DNA from: GCA-2715645 sp042095375
GTDB taxonomy: Bacteria; Bacteroidota; Bacteroidia; Cytophagales; MED-G16
Direction of reading: 5' to 3'
Assembly: GCA_042095375.1 (NCBI GenBank)
Contig: JBELBJ010000003.1
Coordinates: forward strand, 35,846 to 99,845
Length of the DNA: 64,000 nucleotides
In this document: positions 45,848-53,364 of the stretch, piece by piece
How the letters are laid out: each line of letters opens with the position of its first letter
How positions within the stretch are numbered: the first letter of the stretch is position 1
The notes under the pieces: model-generated
Told to the model about the DNA's origin: nothing
The model's database searches: none
Seen by the model: only the letters and a program-made list of their open reading frames with translations
Program-made: the position numbers and the translations under genes

Positions 45848-47063
45848 TTAATTCAGATTTTATTATATTTTTTTTCATGATTTCTTTTTCGAATTTTCTC
45901 ATAACATAAAGATGTATTTTAGCTTGACTATTTTTGTAGATTATCCATGGAAGTTTTGGAATAAACTCATGAATAGCAATCATAATATAATTATTATTAA
46001 GTATTGATCTAAACTCAAGCCAGCCTAAGTTTTTTCTTTTTGTTAAAACACCTCCTGTAATATAAAAAAGCTTTCTGTCTCTACTACTTCTATTTCTAAT
46101 TAACTCTAGTTTAAGAAGATTTATTTTGCCCAGATAAAAAATTAAATTATTTCCATCAAATTTTGGGTTTATAATATTTACAAACTTTTTGCTTATCCAT
46201 ACTGGAAAATAATCCGCTACTTTTTCTGCTGAATATTTATTTGGATTATATATTCTCTGTACACTTCTAACTGTATTTTTTTCGAATTTAATTTTATTGA
46301 AGCTGGGTAATTTTGGAGCTTCTAATTTAAGAGCTTTCACGATACTATCATCTAACTTTCTAAAGTTGATATTAAATAAATTTTGATTTTCTTTATCTGG
46401 AACCATTTTATGTTTCAGACTTTCAACTAATGGAGAAATAAGGTTTAAACTAGTATTAGTAAACAAACTAACCCAAAGCTTTGAGAGACCTAAAGAGAAC
46501 AAAGGAATTGAAAAGATTATNNNNNNNNNNNNNNNNNNNNNNNNNNNNNNNNNNNNNNNNNNNNNNNNNNNNNNNNNNNNNNNNNNNNNNNNNNNNNNNN
46601 NNNNNNNNNNNNNNNNNNNNGCTCCTATTGAAGTCAATGGAGTTGATCTACTAGATAGTGTTTTTTCTACTTCATATCTTGAAAGAAGATGTTTAGAAAT
46701 TTTTATTTTATCCTTAGGCAATATGCCTCCAACATATATAATCTGTTTTAGTTTGTTTTTTTCTGCTGCCCTGGAAAAATTATCTGCTAGAAGAAGATCT
46801 GTGTCTTCAAATTTACTTTGGTTTAATCTGCTTGATGGTTGCATTGAATGGACCAAATAAATTGCTACATCACAACCTTCTAATGCTTTTTCAGTACTGG
46901 TAATTGAATATAAATCAACTTTTTGCCATCGTATATTTTTATCTTGATTATTGGAAACTTCTTTTCGGCTTAAAGCTATAATATCGTATTGGTTTTTAAA
47001 TTTTTTTATAATCCATCTACCAATAAATCCTGTAGCACCAGCTATAACAATTTTCTTTTTCAT
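45837..47063 (-). CDS. NAD(P)-binding SDR protein (YbjT-like), with an assembly gap
   Basis: An extended-SDR protein of about 408 residues if the 100-N gap (46521-46620) is of true length. The N-terminal NAD(P) loop is IAGATGFIGRWII, then VAIYLVHSMQPSS and IIYVGGILPKDK; there is no canonical YxxxK in the visible part (LSRYEVEKTLSS is nearest). After the gap comes a region with LWVSLFTNTSLNLISPLVESL, similar to YbjT/NDUFA9-like proteins, and a C-terminal DUF2867-like domain (LTKRKNLGWLEFR; IAIHEFIPKLPWIIYK). Function unknown. It is the first gene of the SDR-kynU unit. Confidence 0.75.
   Translation of the reverse strand: MKKKIVIAGATGFIGRWIIKKFKNQYDIIALSRKEVSNNQDKNIRWQKVDLYSITSTEKALEGCDVAIYLVHSMQPSSRLNQSKFEDTDLLLADNFSRAAEKNKLKQIIYVGGILPKDKIKISKHLLSRYEVEKTLSSRSTPLTSIGXXXXXXXXXXXXXXXXXXXXXXXXXXXXXXXXXXIIFSIPLFSLGLSKLWVSLFTNTSLNLISPLVESLKHKMVPDKENQNLFNINFRKLDDSIVKALKLEAPKLPSFNKIKFEKNTVRSVQRIYNPNKYSAEKVADYFPVWISKKFVNIINPKFDGNNLIFYLGKINLLKLELIRNRSSRDRKLFYITGGVLTKRKNLGWLEFRSILNNNYIMIAIHEFIPKLPWIIYKNSQAKIHLYVMRKFEKEIMKKNIIKSELNET
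46521..46620. other. assembly gap of 100 N
   Basis: Exactly 100 undetermined bases inside the SDR gene. Here the reading frame happens to continue across 100 N, which by chance has a probability of one in three if the size is nominal. About 33 residues or more of the protein are unknown. Confidence 0.95.
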
Positions 47064-47153
47064 TAAACTTTAATTATTGAAATAATTTATTTTAATAAAT
47101 TAAATATTTTATTATTATTATTAAAAAAATTATGGTAATACTTACCTTAGTTT

Positions 47154-47624
47154 ATGATTAATAAAAAAGATATTTATGAATCTCAGAAAAAATGGGCTTT
47201 GGGTATTATTAATATTGGAAAAGCAAAAAATGATTTTACTCGTGCTCAAGAACTAACTCAAGAATTTTTGGAAAACCAGTACGATTTTAAAATTGGTAAT
47301 GTTCAATTCAAACCTACTAAAGCATCCCTCCACCAGTTCAGAAATGATATATCATCAGCAATGTCCTATTTTATTGGTGAAAATAAATCTTTTGATGAGG
47401 ATTCTGGTTTTGCATTAACGCCATGGTCAGAGGTTAAATTTGAAAATGATAGCATTCAGTATCATGATAACATAGCGTCTGCAATGGGAAATTATTTTTT
47501 TAAAGATTCTTCAAATAATGAAATTAAAGTAGAATATACGTTTGTTTATATTAAAAGAGCTGATGGAGATATAAAAATTATATTACATCATTCATCTCTT
47601 CCTTATGATTTAAACTTTAAATAA
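47154..47624 (+). CDS. NTF2-like (CaMKII-association type) protein
   Basis: A 156-residue protein with a helical N-terminus (IYESQKKWALGIINIG), a central stretch ALTPWSEVKFENDSIQYHDNIASAMGNYFF, and a C-terminal strand pair ending IKIILHHSSLPY. The HHSS signature at the end is typical of the SnoaL/CaMKII-association-domain branch of the NTF2-like superfamily. Catalytic function is not known. It stands alone, divergent from the SDR gene and converging with the Bax-inhibitor gene (3 nt). Confidence 0.65.
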   Translation: MINKKDIYESQKKWALGIINIGKAKNDFTRAQELTQEFLENQYDFKIGNVQFKPTKASLHQFRNDISSAMSYFIGENKSFDEDSGFALTPWSEVKFENDSIQYHDNIASAMGNYFFKDSSNNEIKVEYTFVYIKRADGDIKIILHHSSLPYDLNFK

Positions 47625-47627
47625 CTG

Positions 47628-48440
47628 TTAAAAAGAGTCACCTAATAGTTGAAGCAAATCCATAAATAAGTTTATTATATCTAAATAGATGTTTATTGCT
47701 AAACTTACTGCAGTTGACCATGATTCATCTCCCTTTGCTGCTGCTTTTTCTAATCTATTAAAATCATAAACTAGATAAAGAGAAAATATAATTACACCAC
47801 AATAACAGAAAAACCTTCTATATCTCGTGGACTTAAATATAAAATAATTTAAAAGCTCACCAATTATTAAAGCGGTTAAAGCAATAAATAAGAATAGACC
47901 TAAAAAACCAAAATCTATATCGGTCATAGAAACTATTAATAAAGCAAGAAAAATTGCCATAGAGGTAGATGCCATTGCTTGAAAAACAATATTTCTCCAT
48001 TTTTCACTATAAGTGAAATGATCTTTTTCAATTACCTCTTTATTAAATTTATTTTTAATTTTTTCCATTTCATCGGAATCAGATTCAAATGGATTTAATC
48101 CATCATTTTCGTAATAAAAAAGTAGTTTTCCTTCGGATTCAATTTTTTTAACACCTATTGTTTTAAGGTATTCTTTAAATCGAAAATTTTTCCCAACCTT
48201 AACAATAAATGGCCCTAAACTCCATCCCACAAACCCAGAATATATCCCTACCATAACAATATTAATTGGAAACTGATCACCATAAACCCAAGCTAAAATT
48301 AAAAACAAAAACAGTCCCACTATTGTTATATACAATTCTTTCCAGGTCTCGAAATCTCTATTAATCCTTGAAAAAATAGTTGTAATAAGTAACATACCCC
48401 CAACTATTGAAAAGGTTTTGACAAATAATATATTTTCCAT
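47628..48440 (-). CDS. Bax inhibitor-1/YccA-family membrane protein
   Basis: I set the start at ATG 48440 (270 residues); the longer open frame to 48521 only reads through the tRNA gene. About seven spans are visible. The last two hold the family signature YLVYDFNRL and AINIYLDIINLFMDLLQLLG, including the two Asp residues that form the pH-sensing pair in BsYetJ. Between spans 3 and 4 lies a charged soluble insertion of about 60 residues (near 90-150: KESEGKLLFYYENDG, SDSDEMEKIKNKFNKE), longer than in most members. These proteins are Ca2+/H+ leak channels in the best-studied cases. The gene begins 8 nt after the tRNA-Val gene and shares its strand. Confidence 0.8.
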   Translation of the reverse strand: MENILFVKTFSIVGGMLLITTIFSRINRDFETWKELYITIVGLFLFLILAWVYGDQFPINIVMVGIYSGFVGWSLGPFIVKVGKNFRFKEYLKTIGVKKIESEGKLLFYYENDGLNPFESDSDEMEKIKNKFNKEVIEKDHFTYSEKWRNIVFQAMASTSMAIFLALLIVSMTDIDFGFLGLFLFIALTALIIGELLNYFIFKSTRYRRFFCYCGVIIFSLYLVYDFNRLEKAAAKGDESWSTAVSLAINIYLDIINLFMDLLQLLGDSF

Positions 48441-48448
48441 TTTACTAG

Positions 48449-48523
48449 TGGGTGATACTGGATTCGAACCAGTGACCCCTGCCCTGTCAAGGCAGTGCTC
48501 TGAACCAACTGAGCTAATCACCC
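48449..48523 (-). tRNA. tRNA-Val (anticodon GAC)
   Basis: A 75-nt cloverleaf on the minus strand: acceptor GGGTGAT/ATCACCC, D-stem GCTC/GAGC, anticodon stem CTGCC/GGCAG with loop TTGACAG (anticodon GAC), T-arm ACTGG-TTCGAAT-CCAGT and discriminator A. The CCA end is not encoded. The GAC anticodon reads GUC/GUU (Val). It resembles tRNA-Asp at first glance because the minus-strand loop contains the letters of GTC in reverse, but the anticodon loop read 5'-3' is TTGACAG. The Bax-inhibitor gene follows 8 nt downstream. Confidence 0.93.
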
Positions 48524-48591
48524 GTTTGTTAAATATAGTAATAATCTATTTTAGTATAAATCTAAATAAATGGATAAAAGATAAGATTAAT

Positions 48592-48599
48592 TAAATTTG
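48592..48599 (+). promoter_or_regulatory. candidate -7 box of the kinase-regulator pair
   Basis: TAAATTTG matches TAnnTTTG, ending 23 nt before the ATG of the histidine kinase. Confidence 0.4.
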
Positions 48600-48622
48600 T
48601 TATCTGAAAATATAGTTTTAGC

Positions 48623-50179
48623 ATGAAAAAACAACCTATTGTATTGATAAATTTAATATTATTTATATCTCTTCTAGGTATCATTATATTTCAGTTTAGC
48701 TGGATAAATCAAATTGTGAAGCTTAATGATGAATCTTTTAAAAAAGAGATTCAAGAAATATTATCAATAGTTAGTGTTCGTTTAGAAGAAAAAGAAATAT
48801 ATGAGTTAACTAAAGATAATTTACAATCTAAAATAAATATTAAAAGGAGTAATCAAGATGGTCAGATTGAGTTAATTGAAAGCTCTTTTGTTAAGAAAAT
48901 TTTGGACTCTATAAATTCAGAAAACACTTCAAATGATTTCTTACGTTTTAATTTTGAAACTGGAGATCAACAAACAGAAAAATCTTCTCCATCTAATACT
49001 TCTTTTTCTATAGAAAAAGGAAGAGATGATTTTAAAGTTGATTCTTCTTTACAAAATGAAATCAATAAATTGATAGTAAAATCTGAGGTAATTCAGTTAG
49101 TATTGAATCAATTACTTAATAAGGAAAAGGCTTTAGATCAGAGAATAGACAAAGAATTTATTAATACTTTATTAGTAAGAGAGCTTGAAAATAGAGGTAT
49201 AAATTTAGAATTTCAGTTTGCTGTAATTGAATCATCAACAAACAATGAGATTGTTTCTACCATAGTAGATAAAGACTTGCTAAATAGTTCATTAAAAACA
49301 CAACTTTACCCTAATGATATTGGAAATAAATCTGCAGAGTTGTTAATACATTTTCCAGATCAAGAAAGATATTTGTTTGGAAAAATTCTTTTTAGTCTTG
49401 TTTTATCATTGATATTTTTAGGGGGTATTATTTATTGTTTTTATTATGCTATCAGCACAATTTATAAACAAAAGAAACTATCTGATATAAAGAATGATTT
49501 TATTGATAATATGACTCACGAATTAAAAACACCTATTTCTACTATTTCTCTTGCTTGTGAGGCTCTAGAAGATCCTAAAATTAAGTCTGGTAAAAAGATG
49601 AATAAAAAATATTTAAAAATTATTGGAGATGAAAATAAACGATTAAGTCATCAGGTAGAGAAAGTTTTACAAATTGCTGTTCTTGATAAAAATAATTCAA
49701 AATTGAAATTTAAAAACATAAATCTTCATTCTGTATTAAAAGACTCTATTGATATTATTGGATTTCAAATTGAAAAAAATAAAGGAAAAATTAAAAAGAA
49801 CTTTGTTGCATCAAATGATTTAATAAGTGGAGATGAAATGCACTTAATAAATGTTTTTAATAATCTATTAGATAATGCTAATAAGTATAGTAACAAAAAC
49901 CCTAAAATAGATATCAATACTTTTAACTCAAATAATTCTATTACTGTTGAAGTAAAAGATAATGGTCTAGGGATGAAAAATTCTGTTACTAAAAGGATAT
50001 TCGAAAAATTTTATAGAGAACCCAAAGGAAATATCCATAATGTTAAAGGATTTGGATTAGGTTTATCTTACGTTAAAAGTATGATTAAAGAACATGATGC
50101 TAAAATTTTTGTTAAAAGTAAAATAAACAAAGGCTCACTTTTTCAAATTAAATTTAAACTTTCAAATGAAAAAAAATAA
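48623..50179 (+). CDS. sensor histidine kinase
   Basis: A 518-residue membrane kinase with spans at about residues 9-28 and 255-277 enclosing a periplasmic sensor domain of about 225 residues. Cytoplasmic part: HisKA with the phospho-acceptor H299 in NMTHELKTPISTI, then the ATP-binding domain with N box NNLLDNANKYS, G1 VEVKDNGLGMK and G2 VKGFGLGLSYVKSM. It overlaps the response-regulator gene by 14 nt. The architecture matches the RprX/RprY-like pair widespread in Bacteroidota. The stimulus is unknown; the sensor is polar and Asn/Ser-rich. Confidence 0.93.
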   Translation: MKKQPIVLINLILFISLLGIIIFQFSWINQIVKLNDESFKKEIQEILSIVSVRLEEKEIYELTKDNLQSKINIKRSNQDGQIELIESSFVKKILDSINSENTSNDFLRFNFETGDQQTEKSSPSNTSFSIEKGRDDFKVDSSLQNEINKLIVKSEVIQLVLNQLLNKEKALDQRIDKEFINTLLVRELENRGINLEFQFAVIESSTNNEIVSTIVDKDLLNSSLKTQLYPNDIGNKSAELLIHFPDQERYLFGKILFSLVLSLIFLGGIIYCFYYAISTIYKQKKLSDIKNDFIDNMTHELKTPISTISLACEALEDPKIKSGKKMNKKYLKIIGDENKRLSHQVEKVLQIAVLDKNNSKLKFKNINLHSVLKDSIDIIGFQIEKNKGKIKKNFVASNDLISGDEMHLINVFNNLLDNANKYSNKNPKIDINTFNSNNSITVEVKDNGLGMKNSVTKRIFEKFYREPKGNIHNVKGFGLGLSYVKSMIKEHDAKIFVKSKINKGSLFQIKFKLSNEKK

Positions 50180-50858
50180 CTTATTAATTGTAGAAGATGA
50201 TCCCAATTTAGGTAAGATTTTAGAAGATTATCTAAAATTAAAGGGCTATCGAATTACCTTGGCAGTAGATGGAGAAGATGGTTTATCTAAATTTAGTAAG
50301 GATAATTTTGACTTTATAATTCTTGATATAATGATGCCAAAAAAAGATGGTTTTTCTTTAGCAAAGGACATTAGAGACATAAATAATGTAGTCCCAATTT
50401 TATTTTTAACGGCTAAAAATATGAAGGATAATATAATTAAAGCCTTTAAAATTGGTGCTGACGACTATTTAACCAAACCTTTTAGTATGGAAGAATTGAT
50501 TTTAAGAATAAAAGCAATCCAGAAACGAGTATCAGTAGATAAAGTAAAACCACTACCTGATAAATTTGATTTCAGCCAATTTACTTTTTATCATAAAGAA
50601 AATCTTTTGTCTATAAAGGAAAATAAAATAAAATTAACTACTAAGGAAAATGAATTACTTAAATTATTTTGTTTAAATATTAATAAAAAAGTTAATAGAA
50701 AAGAAGCACTAATAAAGATATGGGGGGATGATTCGTACTACAATGCTAGAAGTATGGATGTCTATATTGCCAAACTTAGAAAATATATGAAACTAAGTGA
50801 TGAAAATGTTAAAATAATGACCCTTCATGGTTATGGTTTTAAGCTTTTTGCTTCTTAG
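50166..50858 (+). CDS. OmpR/PhoB-family response regulator
   Basis: A 230-residue regulator. Receiver domain: acidic pair EDD near residues 10-12, phospho-acceptor D54 in FIILDIMMPKKDG, Thr in LFLTAKN and Lys in YLTKPFS. The C-terminal winged-helix domain has LTTKENELLKLFC and the recognition helix region YNARSMDVYIAKLRKYM. It is the partner of the kinase immediately upstream (overlap 14 nt). Target genes cannot be told; no obvious repeat of a binding box is seen around it. Confidence 0.94.
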   Translation: MKKNNLLIVEDDPNLGKILEDYLKLKGYRITLAVDGEDGLSKFSKDNFDFIILDIMMPKKDGFSLAKDIRDINNVVPILFLTAKNMKDNIIKAFKIGADDYLTKPFSMEELILRIKAIQKRVSVDKVKPLPDKFDFSQFTFYHKENLLSIKENKIKLTTKENELLKLFCLNINKKVNRKEALIKIWGDDSYYNARSMDVYIAKLRKYMKLSDENVKIMTLHGYGFKLFAS

Positions 50859-50912
50859 TAATTTGTTTGTTTGATTTTTTTTTTATATTATCTAGTAAGC
50901 TAAATATTAAAT

Positions 50913-51629
50913 ATGAAGATAATAGGTTCTATATATATTAGAGGTAATGCTACTGTAAGAGCAACTTATGGAGATTTAAATAAATGCGAGGCTTATGATA
51001 AAAGTCCTATTGAAGTAGCTAACGAGTTTCAGGATAATGGAATTAAATTACTTTATTTGGTTGATTTAGATGGTGCTGTTAAAAAATCACCAAAAAATCT
51101 TCATGCACTTGAAATGATTTCTGAATTTACTAAACTAAAAATTAATTTTACAGGAGGGCTATATGAAAATGAACATTTAGGGCAGGCTTTTTTAAGAGGT
51201 GCTGATCTAGTCACGATATCTTCTGTTGCTGTTCATAACAAGGATTTATTTATGTCATGGTATTTATCATGGGGTAGGAAAAAGATTGTTTTAGCATGTG
51301 ATGTTTTTGATAATTTTTTAAGAACTGGAGGGTGGAAAGAATCTTCGAAGATAAATATTTTTGATCATCTTGGCTATTACTATGAGAAAGGAATAAGATA
51401 TATAAAAGTTACAGATATCTCAAAAGAAGGAAGTTTGTCTGGTCCTAGCATAAAATTATATGAAGAAATTATGAAAAGATTTCCAAATTTCTCGATTTAT
51501 GCAGGTGGTGGCGTTAGGAATGTTGATGATTTAAAAAGATTATCAGACTTAGGTATATATGGCACTATTATCGGGAAAGCATATTATGATGGAAGGTTAA
51601 GTTTAAAAGACCTAAAGGATTTTACTTGA
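50913..51629 (+). CDS. HisA-like TIM-barrel protein lacking the first catalytic Asp
   Basis: A 238-residue protein of the HisA/HisF family. HisA features kept: LLYLVDLDGA, second catalytic Asp in VLACDVFDN, the VTDISKEGSLSGPS strand and loop with the conserved Thr, phosphate-binding AGGGVRN and IIGKAYYDG. The first catalytic residue, D8 in HisA (PAIDL-type motif), is replaced: the N-terminus reads IIGSIYIRGN with Tyr at residue 8. The first GGG(I)R-type loop is also altered (FTGGLYEN). The gene is not in a his operon: it follows a two-component system and precedes purK after 93 nt. It could be an inactive or re-tasked paralogue binding an aminosugar phosphate. A true hisA should exist elsewhere in the genome. 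Confidence 0.8.
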   Translation: MKIIGSIYIRGNATVRATYGDLNKCEAYDKSPIEVANEFQDNGIKLLYLVDLDGAVKKSPKNLHALEMISEFTKLKINFTGGLYENEHLGQAFLRGADLVTISSVAVHNKDLFMSWYLSWGRKKIVLACDVFDNFLRTGGWKESSKINIFDHLGYYYEKGIRYIKVTDISKEGSLSGPSIKLYEEIMKRFPNFSIYAGGGVRNVDDLKRLSDLGIYGTIIGKAYYDGRLSLKDLKDFT

Positions 51630-51637
51630 TAATAACC

Positions 51638-51692
51638 TTATAAAATATTTCATATTTAATATTAGATTATCATCAAATCTTTAATTTTATAA
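51638..51692 (+). terminator. possible AT-rich hairpin after the HisA-like gene
   Basis: TTATAAAAT (51638-51646) pairs with ATTTTATAA (51684-51692), enclosing a second short stem AGATT/AATCT (51664-51668, 51676-51680). It follows the stop at 51629 by 8 nt. The stem is pure A/T on the outside and has no T-run, so a terminator role is weak. Confidence 0.2.
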
Positions 51693-51709
51693 TTGATTGG
51701 AAATTAATG

Positions 51710-51717
51710 TATTTTTG
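51710..51717 (+). promoter_or_regulatory. candidate -7 box of purK, next to the start codon
   Basis: TATTTTTG matches TAnnTTTG and ends 5 nt before the purK ATG at 51723, which predicts a leader of at most one to three bases. Confidence 0.45.
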
Positions 51718-51722
51718 CATTC

Positions 51723-52874
51723 ATGAATTCAAAAATATTTGAAAAAAAACTAGGTATAATAGGAGGTGGACAATTAGGAAAAATGCTTTTGTCAGAATGC
51801 AATAAAATGAATATTCATACCTCTGTTTTAGATACTAATGAAAACTCTCCTTGTAAAAACTTATCAAATAAATTTTATTGTGGAGATTTTAATGATTATG
51901 ATACAGTATATAGTTTTGGAAAAGATTGTGATTTAATAACTTTTGAAATTGAACATATTAATGTTGATGCCCTTGAGTCTCTAGAAAAAATTGGCAAAGC
52001 TGTTTATCCAAAATCTAAAACTTTAAGAATTATTCAAGATAAAAATTCGCAAAAATCTTTTTTTAAAAAAAATAATATTCCTACTTCAAATTTTAAATAT
52101 TTTAAGTCTTTAGATGAGTTAAAAAGATCGATTGAAAATAATAAAGTTAAGTTTCCCTGTGTATGGAAAAAAACGAAATTTGGATATGATGGGTTTGGTG
52201 TTAAAATTCTAAATTCTATTGATGATATCAATAATTTACCTAACTCTGAGATGATTATTGAAGATTATATTCCTTTTGAAAAAGAGCTTAGTGTTATTGT
52301 AGCAAGAAATGTGAAGGGAGATATAAAATGTTATAGAACAGTTGAAATGGAATTCAATAATATTTCAAATCAAGTTGAATTTGTTATTAGTCCTGGGAAT
52401 ATTTCAGAAGAAATAGATAATGAAGCTCAAAAGTTAGCAATAAAATTATCAGAGTCATTAGATTGTGTTGGATTGCTTGCGGTGGAAATGTTTATGAGTA
52501 AAAATAAAATTCTAGTTAATGAGGTGGCTCCTAGACCTCACAATAGCGGACATTTTTCAATTGAAGCATGTGAGAGCTCACAGTTTCAGCAACACATTAG
52601 ATCTATATTTAATTTAGACCTTGGAGAAACAAAGCATTCTGGTTCTGCTATAATGTTAAATCTAGTGGGAGGTAAAGGGTTTAAAGGAAAAGTATACTAT
52701 GAGAACCTTGATGAAGTTTTTAAAGAAAAATCTGCTAATCTGCATATTTATGGTAAAGAGGAGACAAGAGCTAATAGAAAAATGGGGCATGTAACAATAA
52801 TTTGTGATAAATTTGAAGAAGCATATGAAAAAGCTAAAACCTTAAAAGAGACTATAAAAATAAAAATAAAATAA
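51723..52874 (+). CDS. purK: 5-(carboxyamino)imidazole ribonucleotide synthase
   Basis: A 383-residue ATP-grasp enzyme. N-terminal GIIGGGQLGKMLLSECN, ATP-grasp core KKTKFGYDGFGVKIL, IEDYIPFEKELSVIVARN and the metal site VNEVAPRPHNSGHFSIEAC. It makes N5-CAIR from AIR, ATP and bicarbonate. purE starts 2 nt after its stop, completing the two-step AIR to CAIR conversion. A -7 box lies directly before its start codon. Confidence 0.96.
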   Translation: MNSKIFEKKLGIIGGGQLGKMLLSECNKMNIHTSVLDTNENSPCKNLSNKFYCGDFNDYDTVYSFGKDCDLITFEIEHINVDALESLEKIGKAVYPKSKTLRIIQDKNSQKSFFKKNNIPTSNFKYFKSLDELKRSIENNKVKFPCVWKKTKFGYDGFGVKILNSIDDINNLPNSEMIIEDYIPFEKELSVIVARNVKGDIKCYRTVEMEFNNISNQVEFVISPGNISEEIDNEAQKLAIKLSESLDCVGLLAVEMFMSKNKILVNEVAPRPHNSGHFSIEACESSQFQQHIRSIFNLDLGETKHSGSAIMLNLVGGKGFKGKVYYENLDEVFKEKSANLHIYGKEETRANRKMGHVTIICDKFEEAYEKAKTLKETIKIKIK

Positions 52875-52876
52875 TT

Positions 52877-53356
52877 ATGTCTAAAGTAGGAATTATAATG
52901 GGAAGTAAGTCAGATTATCCTATAATGAATGAAGCAGCTAAAGTTTTAGAAGGCTTTAATATTGAGTATGAAATTAATATAGTATCTGCTCATAGAACAC
53001 CTGAAAAAATGATGGATTACAGTAAAAATGCTCATCTTAATGGTGTGAGTGTAATTATTGCAGGGGCAGGAGGTGCTGCTCATTTGCCAGGTATGGTAGC
53101 ATCTAATTCTACATTACCTGTAATTGGTGTTCCCATTAAATCAAGAAACTCAATTGATGGTTGGGATTCTGTTTTATCTATATTGCAAATGCCAGCTGGT
53201 GTTCCAGTAGCTACTGTTGCTCTTGATGGTGCTAAAAATGCAGGTATTCTTGCTGCTCAAATTTTAGCTGTTTCAAATAAAAACTTATCTGAGAAAATAA
53301 AAGAATATAAAAATAATCTTGCAGATAAAGTTATTAAAGATGATTCAACTTTATAA
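52877..53356 (+). CDS. purE: N5-carboxyaminoimidazole ribonucleotide mutase
   Basis: A 159-residue class I PurE. Motifs: IMGSKSDYPIMNEAAKVL, VSAHRTPEKMMDY with the catalytic His, GAGGAAHLPGMVAS and LSILQMPAGVPVATVAL. It moves the carboxyl group of N5-CAIR to C4. It follows purK with a 2-nt gap and precedes glnS by 8 nt, so all three may share a transcript. Confidence 0.96.
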   Translation: MSKVGIIMGSKSDYPIMNEAAKVLEGFNIEYEINIVSAHRTPEKMMDYSKNAHLNGVSVIIAGAGGAAHLPGMVASNSTLPVIGVPIKSRNSIDGWDSVLSILQMPAGVPVATVALDGAKNAGILAAQILAVSNKNLSEKIKEYKNNLADKVIKDDSTL

Positions 53357-53364
53357 TAATTTCA

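Noticed and set aside
47083..47102. 9-bp A/T-only inverted repeat between the SDR and NTF2-like genes
   Set aside because: Pure A/T of this length is expected by chance in such AT-rich intergenic DNA.
48441..48521. N-terminal extension of the Bax-inhibitor protein
   Set aside because: These codons are the tRNA-Val gene read as protein; the true start is ATG 48440.
48449..48523. Reading the tRNA as tRNA-Asp (GTC)
   Set aside because: On the coding (minus) strand the seven-base loop is TTGACAG, anticodon GAC, which is Val.
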